Origin: Hybos culiciformis
Lineage: Eukaryota > Arthropoda > Insecta > Diptera > Hybotidae
Assembly (NCBI GenBank): GCA_964007475.1
Contig: OZ023274.1
Span: 101,727,372-101,791,371 of the forward strand
Length of the DNA: 64,000 nucleotides
Direction: 5' to 3'
Below, piece by piece: positions 10,828 through 22,581 of this stretch. The notes below the pieces were generated by a model. That model was not told where the DNA came from and did not search any database. It saw nothing but the letters and a program-made list of their open reading frames with translations. Both the position numbers and the translations under genes were made by a program. Position 1 is the first letter of the stretch. Every line of letters begins with the position of its first letter.

Positions 10828-12489
10828 TGAGAAAAAAAATATTTAATACAAAAAACGAAATTTTCTATTGTGGAAAAATATTAGTAAAATAAAATTTTTG
10901 AATAATTTGAATTTGTGACATAATGATGACACTTAAATGTTGTGCAATGGAGAGCCATGACATTGAACTTAATGGCAATCAACCTAAACGCACTTTGATA
11001 TTCAACCCGAAAATTCTTAAGATTTGTTCCGAAAATGTTAACGAAACTAAAAATATTTTGCCAACTAGCCTAATCCAAATTTTCTGAAATTCTTAAGCTG
11101 AGTAAAGCATTTTCACGTGTTCTACACAGTTTTAAAAATAAAAAACAAAGGCCTTTTTCCGAGTCCGAGGGTGAATGCCTCAAGATTCAATGACGAGACA
11201 CCTAAATTAGAAGCGTATTAAATTATTTTTCATTTAATATAACTTTATTTATGAGATCTATCTGGTTCATGGAAACAGAATGTGAATTTTATAAAGTATG
11301 TGAATTTTATAAAGTAACATAAAGATATTAATTCGGACTTAATGGAATTTTGTATTTGATTAAAATTAAATATAGCATCAGGCATTAAAAATATGTTTTT
11401 AATATTTTATTCTTTTTATTTTAATTAAGCCTGGAAGCTTCTTGCGATTGTTTATTTTGTTATCTTATTCTTCGAAAAGAAAATACTTTCGAAAGTCTTT
11501 TTTAAGTGAGTAGGTAGTTAGTCGTAATAGTTACAATTAAACTTGTAATATTCAATCAACCCCCGTTGCTAAAAAAAAAAAAAAACTTTATCTCGAGTTC
11601 ATAATTTTCCATTTCATTATAATAAATTTTACTTTTGTTATTAATATTTAAACCACATACCAAACCAAAAATAAAGTATCTTTAAATAATCACATTGTTT
11701 TAAGCAAAAATTTATAAAGCTAATTTGAAACCACGAAATGATAAATAAATATTTTATATCTTTTCTTTTATTTTTTTTATGTTAAAATGTTTTTTTAATA
11801 AAGTCAACGAAAGCTCGAAATCGATGACATGGTTAATACATAAAAAGCAAAATTGCATTGAAGCATAAATATAAATAATGATACACATATTTAAATTACT
11901 CAAATTTCATTCAGATTAGAAAACTGAGAAAACTAAACGAAATTCATAACTTTACCAAGAAAATTTGATTTATCTTTTTTATTTTCAATTTACTATTCTG
12001 TTTGCCTAAATATAAATTTTAAAAAAATAATTCCATTACTATTATTATCTCCCTACCCAAGAGAAATATTGTTTGAATAAAATGAGTAATATTATTTTTA
12101 AAAATAATTTATTAAATCCAATAATTTATATATTTATCCGCGCATCATGAAATAATTTATTAATAGTGGCAAAGAAGTCTTTCTCATTAAAGTTAATTAT
12201 TATTTTTCCTCAAATGAAAATATTAAAATTAAATTTAAAGAGAATTGTTAGCGATAAATATATCAACTACAGAGATTTAAAACATAAAAATATTTGTTTC
12301 CATATTTTTCTGTTACTTTAAAAATAATTTAAAGTTGTTATTTAAAATTGCATTAAAAAAATTAACTTTTTGAGCAAACTTGGGTACAGGATACAGACGT
12401 TCTCCATAACTGTCATTAAAATTATAAAAAATTGTATTTTTCTAGGTGATCAAAATTGTTTGCTTCCCAAAAAAAAAAGAAATACGAAC
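10828..12489. other. Divergent intergenic region, AK7 copy B / FA2H
   Basis: This 1.7-kb AT-rich region separates AK7 copy B (leftward) from FA2H (rightward) and must hold both promoters. A possible 3' splice site (TTTTTCTAG, ending 12445) just before the FA2H ATG suggests a separate upstream 5' UTR exon. No other gene or repeat is recognised. Confidence 0.55.
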
Positions 12490-15400
12490 ATGAACATGTT
12501 TTTCAAAGATAATAAATTCATAGTTCGTTACCGCGACAGTTATTATGATTTTAGTAGATTTTTATTAAAACATCCAGGCGGTGTAAATACATTAAAAGGC
12601 TTACAGAACAATGATATGACAAAAAGATTTATGAAAGCGCCACCACATTCAGATGCAGCTTTATATTTAATGCAAGAATATAAAATTGAAAGTAATAAAA
12701 TAAATGGTCATTTTAAGAATGGTGTAAATGATAAAGAATATATTAACGGATATAATGACAAAGAATATATAAATGGGTATAATGACAATAAGCACACAGA
12801 TGAAAGTCTTGAGGTACGTAGCTTTTTCTATTGATCAAATAATGTTAACAAACAATTTTTTGAATATATCAAATTTTAGTTCGGGAAAAATGTTTATACG
12901 AGCTCAGCAATTATTCATCCTCTTTTGGATGTATAAATTAATAACTCAATTAATTAATTTTTTCCGAATTCAATAAATCAATCTTCATAATTGTCAAATA
13001 TTTTAATGAAAATTTCATAAAATATAATAAAGTAGAAGATAAATAGTATCTTTTCTGAAAACATATTTGATAAAACAAGATTATTAAAATTGTATGTAGG
13101 TATTTACAAAATAAATTGCTTTTCCAATTTTAATTTACTAATAATGTTAAATTCTGTAACAAAGTAAATGTTAATATGGACGGTTTTTTAATTTTTATAA
13201 ATTTTACAAATACAAATATAAACTTTAAAAATTGAAAAAAAAATTAATTAAAACAATTAATTTTAAATCCACATAATATCACTTAAGAAATAAAATCATT
13301 TTCAATTTTTAATGTAAACCTTAAGTTTTGACAATTTTTGTATATCAATCTCTACTTCTAGTAAGGCTTTTTCTATCTCATTTTTACGATTTTTAACTCT
13401 CAAAGTAGCACTAGTCAGTGGCATTCGATTTAATTCGTCAACTAATTCACGAAATTCTAAAATGAAGAATACAAAAATTAGAATAAAAATTAAAAGAAAT
13501 AAAATATACATACTTATAAGGATTTCTTATTATTTAATAGGTTTTCATTTGGGATTTATGAATTACGATATGATTGTAAAAAAAAATATAAGTGAATTTT
13601 TTAAGAAAGAGGTTTTTTATCGAAGAGCCCTGAAAAGTTAAAAATAAGAATTTATTCTTGCAAGGTCTTGATATTAAATGTTCAAACTATTTTAAAAAGA
13701 ATTCGAGACCTTTTCAAACATTATTTCTTCCATTCAAATGAAGATAGAATCAATTTATTCATAAAATTACCTCAAAATAGAATTTGCGAACAGGACTATT
13801 CTAGATTTTTACTATCAAATCATAATTCATTTTATATTTTAATTAAATAATATAAAATTAGCACCTTTCTCTTTGTTTTCTAAAGATAACAAGCGTTCTT
13901 TTTCAGTCAATAAATGAAAACCTTCAGGACAATTTGGATCTATTTCTTTATCTCGCAATTGTTGCAATTCTAGTTGACGTTTTTCTCTCTCTAGGTATTT
14001 TGGTAATTTGACACCTGTTCATACAATAATACAAAAACAAATAATTAAAAAGTATTAAATATTTTAATAAATTATATAAATTACTTCCTGAAACTGCAGA
14101 ATTATGTGGTTTTGAAAATTTTTTTCTAACTGAGCTCTGATTTATTGCATACAGATTGTCATTATCAATATCAAGATTTTGAAAATTCAGTTCTAGTTTA
14201 TCTAAATTTGGTAATTCATGATGAGGTTGATCATTACGAGGTCTAATATTATGAGGTATCCCGTTGACATTCGTGTAAACATCATTTTCTTCAAACTTTT
14301 GAAAATCCTTTGAATGAAATAAAAAATTTGTAACTAAAAAATTATTCATTTCAAACAGAAAATTATGTATAACTACGAGTTGCTGTATTCTAAAGTAATT
14401 TCATGCGTTCAATTTATTTTCATGATTCTAATGAATGTTAATCAAATGATTTATTGTATATATATATATATATATATATAAATTTATTGAATTTTAAGAT
14501 AAATAAATAAATAAATATTATTAATAAATTTGATTATTTATTATATTTTCTTCTTCATGATGTTGCCGATTGCACGCTTCTAAAAATTGTGGTCCTTATC
14601 ATCAAAAATTCTAAGCCGATTTCACTTTTTTTGTAAAGATCGAAATGTTAGTAATGATTAGGCTTGTGAATTTTAGTTCCTTAAAAACCTTGTTTAGACA
14701 CCTAAAAAGTTCCTAAAAAAACAAAAAAAAGTCGCTAAAAAAGACACTAAAAAAGTCGCCAAAAAAATAGTTAAAAAAAATTTCTCAAAAATTTACAGAA
14801 ATTTAGATCTTGATACAAAAATTTCAAATCTACGAATGATAAAAAAGATAATAATTTTGGTTTTTCATATTATTTATTGTGCGAGTATATTAATATAGCA
14901 ATTTCATGTAAAAGTTAAAAAAAAAATATAAATTTCATTGCACAAAAAACTTAAAAAATGAACATCGATTTTGAAATAAAAATGTAAAAACGAGTTTATT
15001 AATTATTGATTGATTTATTGCAATAAATTACAAAATGCTTCCGTAAATTTTCGAATTCAAATTTTCGTCGGTTAGATCTGAAAAGATTTTTATATATAGA
15101 AAATGATCTTTCAACTTCATCTGTCGAAGTAATAGGGACATACTTAAAGGAGATTATCTCCTGAACTTTATATTGCTCGCAAATATCATTCTTCTCGCCA
15201 GATATCATGTTTGAAATTTTTTTTAAAATTGCAAAATCCTTGTTTTTTATTATGAAGGCCTTTAATGTAAGAACAAAATTGGTAAAATAGTTCCTAAAAA
15301 AGTCAAAAATGTTTAAAAAAGTCAGTAAAAGTCAAAAAAGTCGAGATAGTCGCTAAAACATGAAATAGGTAGAAAAAGTCGCTAACATATTGGGCTCAAA

Positions 15401-18400
15401 TTACAGCAAATTTTTCGAAACGTGGAGATATTTTAATAAAAATCTGTTATTACGCACGACTGAAAAAAGGTAATTACCTAAAAATCACAACCCTAGTAAT
15501 GATGTAAGGGCAACAAACAAAAATAAAGCATTTTTTCATATTTATTAACACAATATGTGTCCTGACTGCTATTTGAGAATGGTTAGTTGTTGGAGGTAGT
15601 TCAAAATGCAACTGCTTTGTAATCTCCCCAAGTCGATAACATAACAATTTTTTGATTCAATTCATCATTTGTTTTAGCTCATCACGCTTTCTCTTTTTAT
15701 GTTATTTTGTAATGAACAGTTTCATATCTCCAAAATGTAGTTTTGTAAACATTCGAATTTACTTGCTACCATTCAAATACTCAATTCAAAATACAAATTT
15801 CTTAAATTTTACTTACTTTATCTTGCTGTGGATGTGACAATCCAACCAAATTAGGATCTATAGAATTCAGTGGAAATTTACCTCTCGCAGAACATCTAAA
15901 ATTAAACAAAACAAAATGTTTATTATGATTTTTAAACTTAGTTAATATAATTTTAATAACAGCTTATGGTTTTACTGATCATATTATTATTTGATTACTT
16001 TTTTCTTAATAAATAGGTACTTTACCTTTTTAATTGCTGATTTAAGAATTCAATATCAATTATTTCATCAGTTTGAATAGCTTGATCAATCGAAAGTCGG
16101 CTACCAGATCTTTTAATTTGATTATCATTAAACTGTCTATTTCTTCCTGTACTTATATCAGTGCCACATGTTGAACACGCCGAATCAATTCTTTTAGCTG
16201 AACCGCACGAAATTGATCGTTTTTGTTGATAAATATTTATTTTATCAAGAGATTTTTGTTTCCCAAATTGACCTTGTTGACTTTGTCCTCGTCGTATATT
16301 ACCTTTGCGTGATTCTTCTATTTCACATAAAATTTGTCTTTTATTAATCACTTGTTTTTGTAAATCCTTTAATTTTAATTTATTTTCAAGTATAAAATTT
16401 CTTTTCGCTGGTTCTCCTAAAATAAAAATAAAAAATTTAGGTAATGTAATAGGTAGGTACCTCTGTACCTTCCAATTTAATTTGAAAGTTCAATGTATTG
16501 GTTTCTTTGGTAACGGAATTTTATCAAACAAATAACTTTTTTGTAGAAAAAAAAAAAATGTCGAGTTTTTAAAATCTTTGGATCAATCAGTTAAAGAGGG
16601 AAATGTCGTCGGATGTTAAGAGCTAATGTAGGTAGGTAGGTTTTTTAATTTAACATTGCTATTAACACTGACACAGTAGTATCTTTTGTGGAAAACCGGC
16701 ATGAATAAATGTGCCGGTAGGAATTTTCCAGAAATTTTTCGGGGACATTGAAAAATCTAAAATATTTTCCCTGATTTTATTTTAATTTCAATAATAAGGC
16801 CAGAGCTAGCATGATTAAGCCTAAATTTTAATTATTTAATGATTTGTTCTTTCAAAAAATCTTACTTTCTGGCGGAAAAAATCCCTGTAATGTTTGTACT
16901 CTTTTCATTTGATTTTTCGTTTAGAAAATATGATTCTTTTATAAAATCTATTTAAAAAAAACTTTAATTTTGATCATTTATTTTAATTTTAACAAATAAT
17001 TAATTTTAAATATGATTATTCTTTTAATTTAAATTTAAAATTTAAGTATTGTTCGTTTTTTATGTTTGTTGTTAGTGCTACGAGAAACGAGCGAATTAAT
17101 AGTACGATTACGATACACAAAAAACCTATACTATTATAGCAGAGGGCGATGCCGACAAGGAAAATACGCCGTGCGCTGACCGCCGCAAACCATTTGTTTG
17201 TTCGCCGCCGCAAAACATTTTTTTCGAGATTTCAGTGCGTACGCCTTGCGGCGCATTTTTATATTTTGTATCGGCGTGCTAAAAATTTTTCTAATATTTT
17301 TTTGGGGCTAATTTTCTTTTTTTCGTTTTTTTTTTTTTTCTTTTTTTTTTTTTCGTTTTTTTTTTTTTTTTTTGCTCTTTCTTTTTTTTTTTTTTTGCTT
17401 TTTTTTTAGCACGCCGGTAACGCCGCACGCCGCTGAGTTTTTTTTCTAAGCGCGTCGCCGCAGCCAAAAACTCGTCGGCGTCGCAGTCTGTATTATAGGT
17501 ATAATTGAATTTTATGATTGTTTATTTATTTTCTTAGCTGTCAGTTTCAATCAATCTTTGTTTTTTAATTTTGTAAACATGACGTGTGAGCGAAAATTTA
17601 TAGATTAAATATTAGGGGTTCTCACTTGCTGTATTAAATTTATTCAAAAAATATTTTAATTTATATTGAAATTTGTATGAAAATTTACAAATTTAAATTT
17701 TATTTTAAATAAAATAATCATCAGACATACTTTATATTTTCATAAAGTTTTTTTTTTTAAATTTTTTAATTTTAGTATTTAGTAGATTGGACGAAACCAA
17801 TGCTTTGTCAAATCAATGGCATTACACACAAATATGATGAATGGGTTCATAAACCTGTTGATAGACCATTAAGATTATTTAAATCGAATTATTTAGAGAT
17901 GCTAACTAAAACACCGTGGTGGTTTGTGCCATTATTTTGGATACCAAACATTATATGTCTGATTTATTATGAAATTACTATGAAACAAATTTCTGTGGTA
18001 ATACAAATTAACATCAAATAAATTATCTAATAGCATATACCTACGTACATAAAAATTTTATTTTTTTCAGGTAACAACAATCACAAATTTTTCAATAGGA
18101 ACCTTTTTATGGACACTAATAGAATACTCTCTTCATCGATGGGTATTCCATATGAAACCTAATTCAAATAGACCGATATTGTGTACTTTGCATTTTCTGT
18201 TACATGGACTGCATCATAAAGTAAGATAACTCATCTTTTAGCTGTAGAATTATTATGATTTATCGATAAATATAATATAAGCAATATTAAGCAAGTAGAT
18301 TTGTCATTGATAATTACTGGCAATTTTAGGTACCGTATGATTCGTACAGACTTGTATTTCCGCCATTACCTGGAGTAATATTAGCATCAATTTTTTATAT

Positions 18401-18728
18401 TCCGTTATCAATAATTTTTCAAAATCCTAAAATAGTTATAGCTGGAGGGATTTTTGGATATTTATGTTATGATTTGATACATTACTATCTACATTACGGT
18501 AAATGCTTTAAGAAAAAGAAAATAACGTAAAAATGTTTATTAAGTATTTTTTCCTTAATAGGTAATCCGACTATTTGGTACATATATCAAATGAAGAGAT
18601 ATCATTACCAGCATCATTTTTCACATCAAAACCAAGGTTTTGGCATTTCATCACCTTTATGGGATATAATTTTTTCAACAAAAATATATTTGAGAAAACT
18701 TAATTATAAACTTAAATGGAAAATTTAA
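12490..18728 (+). CDS. FA2H: Fatty acid 2-hydroxylase (FA2H)
   Basis: Five exons: 12490-12813, 17776-17997, 18071-18220, 18330-18498 and 18562-18728; 343 aa with consistent phases (human about 372). The N-terminus is a cytochrome b5 domain with the haem ligands in HPGG (His about 28) and PPHSD (His about 53). The C-terminal part is the membrane-bound di-iron hydroxylase domain, with several hydrophobic segments and histidine clusters [21 protein letters not shown] and HYQHHFSH. The signature [16 protein letters not shown] is diagnostic. The enzyme adds a 2-hydroxyl group to fatty acids for sphingolipids in the endoplasmic reticulum. The ATG at 12490 follows a likely 3' splice site; any upstream extension uses a non-ATG start. 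The linker contains a 9-residue repeat (DKEYINGYN twice). Intron 1 hosts ENKD1 on the other strand, and a Gypsy element begins 82 bp after the stop. Confidence 0.93.
12724..12790 (+). repeat. 27-bp tandem repeat in the FA2H linker
   Basis: Two and a half copies of a 27-bp unit within exon 1 of FA2H encode DKEYINGYN twice and then ND. They lie between the cytochrome b5 domain and the hydroxylase domain, where length change is tolerable. Synonymous differences between the copies (such as GGA/GGG) indicate a duplication that is not brand new. Confidence 0.75.
13302..16908 (-). CDS. ENKD1: ENKD1-like protein (enkurin domain), nested in FA2H
   Basis: Six exons on the minus strand: 16908-16866, 16416-16026, 15895-15817, 14307-14085, 14014-13865 and 13456-13302. 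They sum to 1041 nt, 346 aa, in frame throughout, about the length of human ENKD1. The C-terminus ([19 protein letters not shown] .. [10 protein letters not shown]) matches the C-terminal region of ENKD1, and the preceding segment with [11 protein letters not shown] and DPNCPEGF matches the region just before it. The middle is polar, charged and low in complexity. Vertebrate ENKD1 is a centrosomal and ciliary microtubule-binding protein. The gene lies wholly in FA2H intron 1 on the opposite strand. The acceptor of exon 4 (TTCAAAG) was chosen for frame and could be wrong; an extra small exon in the 1.5-kb third intron cannot be excluded. Confidence 0.8.
14457..14481. repeat. (TA)n microsatellite
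   Basis: Twelve consecutive TA dinucleotides in FA2H intron 1 and ENKD1 intron 3. A simple repeat with no other content. Confidence 0.95.
14659..15495. mobile_element. Internally deleted hAT transposon in ENKD1 intron 3
   Basis: The element starts TAGGCTTGTGAATTTTAG and its reversed right end is TAGGGTTGTGATTTTTAG. The 8-bp duplication GTAATGAT is exact at 14651-14658 and 15496-15503. Subterminal AAAAAGTCGC-type repeats lie near both ends (about 14700-14770 and 15290-15385). The interior keeps a piece of transposase (14999-15208). At 837 bp it is a deletion derivative of a hAT element, sitting in introns of both FA2H and ENKD1. Confidence 0.88.
14999..15208 (-). pseudogene. hAT transposase C-terminal fragment
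   Basis: A 69-codon open frame with [19 protein letters not shown] followed by [15 protein letters not shown]. This is the dimerisation domain found at the C-terminus of hAT transposases (pattern S..VERSFS.Y...R). The DNA-binding and catalytic parts are missing, so the fragment is non-functional. It lies inside the TIR pair of 14659-15495, which agrees with its origin. Confidence 0.8.
17140..17490. mobile_element. hAT-type MITE, copy 1 (FA2H intron 1)
   Basis: The element starts CAGAGGGCGATGCCGACAAG and its reversed end is CAGACTGCGACGCCGACGAG. The 8-bp duplication TATTATAG is exact (17132-17139, 17491-17498). The interior has GC-rich arms around a long T-run tract. A second copy lies inverted at 29758-30096. 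The element is about 230 bp upstream of the ENKD1 start codon, so it may lie within that gene's promoter. An 86-codon open frame through the T-run is not a gene. Confidence 0.92.
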
Positions 18729-18815
18729 TAATAACATTAATTTATATAAATGTATTTAATTTTAATATTTATTTATCCATAAAAAAATCTTTATTTTTAT
18801 TTTTATACATACATA

Positions 18816-19054
18816 TGTAACAAATTGGTAACTTCAAATAACTAAAACAATTTGTTATTATTCAAAATTAATATTTATTCTTCAATCTAGTTTATTAACA
18901 TGTTGTCATCTCAGGATCTTAGATAATAATGATAATGCTGATTCAATATATAATTCAGAACACTTTTAGGATTCAGCCTATCTTAAGGTTTTGTAATGAC
19001 ATTCGAAATTCGAATATGATCAGATGTTTACAATTCGATTATACATCTGTCACA
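18816..19054 (-). repeat. 3' LTR of the Gypsy element
   Basis: A 239-bp LTR, TG...CA bounded, that differs from the 5' LTR at two sites (one C/A, one G/A). Because the element runs leftward, this is the 3' LTR. Its outer edge is 82 bp past the FA2H stop codon, so FA2H transcripts could read into it. Confidence 0.95.
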
Positions 19055-19068
19055 TCTCCTTTTTTTTT
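19055..19068 (-). promoter_or_regulatory. Polypurine tract
   Basis: On the minus strand nine A residues followed by GGAGA directly abut the 3' LTR. This is the expected plus-strand priming site of an LTR retrotransposon. Confidence 0.8.
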
Positions 19069-19322
19069 AATAAAAACAAGGAAACAATATTTTTTTTTTT
19101 TAATATAATAAAATTCATAAATTATGCAAGAATAATTGTTGCTTTAAAATTCTTTAATTCAAATTCTATTTTAATATTTCTTTGCTATTAATAGTATTAA
19201 TTTAAAACATTTCTTTTTTTTTTTTCATCATTCAACAATTATTTATCGTTTTTAATTTATTTAATTTAGAATATAGTGTAACAAAAGGTATAATAAATTA
19301 TTATATCTATTAGAATAACATA

Positions 19323-22300
19323 TTACAATTCGTAATCTTGTAAATGTTTATGCAATTTTATAGCTCTTCCCCAAGTTGATCTTTGTTCTACTTGGCTTGA
19401 GTTAGGCTCAACAACATTTTCTGTTATAAAATTATTATTATCATTTGTTCTGTTCATCTCATTTTGTACATTATTATTTTCTGTATTTGTTTCATTTTGT
19501 AAATTAATATTATCTAGATTAGAGCATATCTCCTCAGGTATATTGTTTTGATTAATTAATTCAAATCTATGATTTTGATCTTTAACTATATCATACCTAT
19601 TCCTTATCATCTCTTTCCCTTTTTCTGATAATATTTTATAGGATCGCGAAATTTCTCGGTTTTCTACAATTATACCTGGTGAATTATAATATTTATTGGA
19701 TATGTGATCCCTATACCTAATTTTATCACTTGGTTTTAAACTAGGTAAAGATTTAGCTTTTTTGTCATGATAAAATTTCTGTTTATCCTGCCTTTCCTGT
19801 AAATGTTCCTTTACTTCTATATTATTACCTAAACTAAGATTGAAATTAAAATTAGGTAAAATTCCATTTGTGTTTTTTCCTTGTATTAATTGATTTGGAG
19901 ATGGTATTAGGTCCGAAATTGGAAAATTGCGATATTCCAGTAGTGCCAAAAATTGATCTTTATTATCAGCATTTGTCTTTTTTAATAATTTTTTATGGTT
20001 TGAATATGTCGTTCGGCCATGCCGTTGCTTCTTGGGTAATGAGGAGAAGATACTTTATGTGTAAACTCGTATGTTTTTTCAAACTTTGCAAACATTGACG
20101 ATGTAAATTGTGGTCCCCCATCTGAAAATACTAACTTAGGAATTCCCCACCGTGCAAAACAAGATTTCAACGCCTCAATAACCGATTCTGTCGACAGGTC
20201 AGATAATTTATCTACTTCCGGATATTTTGAAAAATAATCTACCGTAAGCAAGTAATAATTACCCATCAATTGAAATATATCCGTTCCAATATTTTCCCAA
20301 ACTCTATCCGGAATCTTTTGTGGTATTAATTTTTCGTGGTAATTTGATCTTTTAAACTGTATACAAATAGAACAATTTGATATCATATCATTAATTTGAG
20401 TATTCATATTTGGCCAAAATAAAATTTCTTTAGCTCTATTTCTTGTTTTCTCTATACCTAAACGGCTGTAGTGTAGTTTTCTTAGCATTTCTTTACGTAA
20501 TATCCTTGGGACCACTATTGCATTATTTTTAAAAAGAATATTATTATACACAAACAAATCGTCTTTATAAGTATAATAAGGTTTTGCTAAATCTGGTACT
20601 TTAATTTTTTTCCAGGCCAACCGCTTTTAACTAACAAAATTACGGATTTTACTTCTTCATCTTCTAACGATTTGTCCTGAATCTCATCTAGCTTGTCTTT
20701 ACTAATCACATCTACTAAATTTATGAACATTATATGGTGTGAGATATCTTCGTCTTCTTCAGCTGGCAACTGAAATGACGATCTAGACAAAGCATCTGCT
20801 AGTAATAGCTCTTTTCCGGGCCTATAAGATAAAATAACATCATAAGGTTGTATTCTTAATTTCCTTTTTTGCAACCTCAATGGTGAATCCACAAGACTTT
20901 TTTTGAAAATTGGTATTAAAGGCTTGTGATCACTCTCTACCGATATTGGTTTACCTAAAATATATTCCCTAAATCTCTCACACCCGAATACGATAGCTTA
21001 AAATTCTTTCTCAATTTGTGCCCATAATTTTTGTGTATCTGTGAACGCTTTCGTTGCATACGCTACTGGAAGTTCATTTTGCAGCAGAACTACACCAACA
21101 CCTAAACTACTAGCATCAACGCTTAGTGTGCATTTCATATTTGGGTCATAATACTTTAAAATTGGACATTCCACCAACGTAGATTTCAACCCTTTAAAGC
21201 ATTCTGTATGCCCCTCATTCCAGATAAACTCAGATTTTTTCTTTATAATTCCCGTAAAGGCGCTGTTAAATTTGTTACACCCGGGATGAATTTAGAAATA
21301 TATGAAATCATTCCCAAAAAAGTCTCAAGTTCTTTTTTATTTTTAGGTACCTCTATTTTTGCTATTGCTTCTATTTTAGATTTATCTACTTTTATTCCCT
21401 CGCCAGTAAATTCATGCCCCAAAAACTTAACTTTATTCTGAGCAATTAAACATTTCTTTAAATTAAATTTAATATTAAATTCTAAAGCTTTTGCCACCAC
21501 TTGTTTTAAAATTTTTTTATGTTCCTCTATAGTTTCTGTACAAATAATAATATCGTCTATATATACTTGAACACTTTCCATTTTTCCAAAATTTCTTGCG
21601 CTTTCCTTTGAAAAATTTCCGGAGCCGTTTTAATGCCATACGGCATTCTTTTAAAACAAAATCTACCGATAGGTGTACCAAAAGTGGTTAACAGTCTACT
21701 CTTCTTACTTAATTTTATTTGATAAAATGCTTGGCTACAATCCAAGATCGAAAATATTTTCGCCTTGGTCATTTTTGCAGAGATTTCTTCGAAAGTAGGT
21801 AATTTGAAATGCTCCCTAAGTAAACAAGGATTAAGGTATTGTGGGTCTAAACAAATTCTTAATGAGTTGTCTGCTTTTTTAACTATTACTAATGAATTAA
21901 CAAAATCGGTTGGTTTTTCAACCTTTTCTATAATCCCATTTTTTCCATTATTGCTAACTCCTCTTTAAATTTATTTATTATCTTAAATGGAATTTTTCTT
22001 ATTGGATCTACTTTTCCTACACTCCCGTGCTTAATTTTTAAATCGTATTCGAAATTTTTTATTTCGCCTAAACCATTAAATAAATTCTTATTTTCTTCAA
22101 ATAAATTCCTTAAACATTTTATTTCTTTATTCGCTGAAGAGATATACTCTATTTCATTTATATTTTGTACCTTGTGAACTAACTCTAATTTTTCTATGGT
22201 TGGCAAGCCTATTATTGGTGTTGAGGGTGCAGTTGTAATAAAAAATTCTAAAATTACTTTTTTATTTTTTACCTCACATAAAACTTTAATTTTTCCAATT

Positions 22301-22581
22301 ATATTAATTATTAATCCATTGTAATTCGTGAGCTTAATATTTGTTTTTTCTATATCGTAATTTGAGAATTTTTTTACATCAAATAAATTTTTTCCTATTA
22401 CATTACAACCTGCCCCGGTATCCAATTTAAAATCAAAATTTTTATTTAATTCTACAAATTTTATTTTTATTTGCCACCATTTTGTAACTTCACTAACACT
22501 AATACTACCTAAAAAAAATTCTGTATTACTTTCATCTTTTTTATTTGCTTCCTGCTCTACAGTATTAATTTTTTCATCCAA
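19323..22581 (-). pseudogene. pol: Gypsy pol (PR-RT-RNaseH-IN), frame-broken
   Basis: Successive frames on the minus strand encode the aspartic protease (LDTGAGCNVI), reverse transcriptase (FKRMPYGIKTAP and the catalytic YIDD), RNase H (LSVDASSLGVG), a linker, and integrase with the DDE triad visible in GTDIF, FSDGGPQF and MAERH. In the integrase zinc-binding region one expected histidine appears as arginine (HYSRLGIEKT). The frame changes five times, near 21943, 21575, 21240, 20605 and 19995, each equivalent to one missing base, mostly in A-runs. There is also an in-frame TAA near 21000. As written the gene cannot make Pol. Sequencing error in homopolymers is a real alternative to decay. Confidence 0.9.

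Noticed and set aside
12370..12489. Upstream extension of FA2H
   Set aside because: The extension starts at a TTG, not ATG, and crosses a likely 3' splice site; the cytochrome b5 domain begins after ATG 12490.
17149..17409. 86-codon phenylalanine-rich open frame
   Set aside because: It reads through the T-run of the hAT MITE; the inverted copy gives the similar artefact at 29843-30040.
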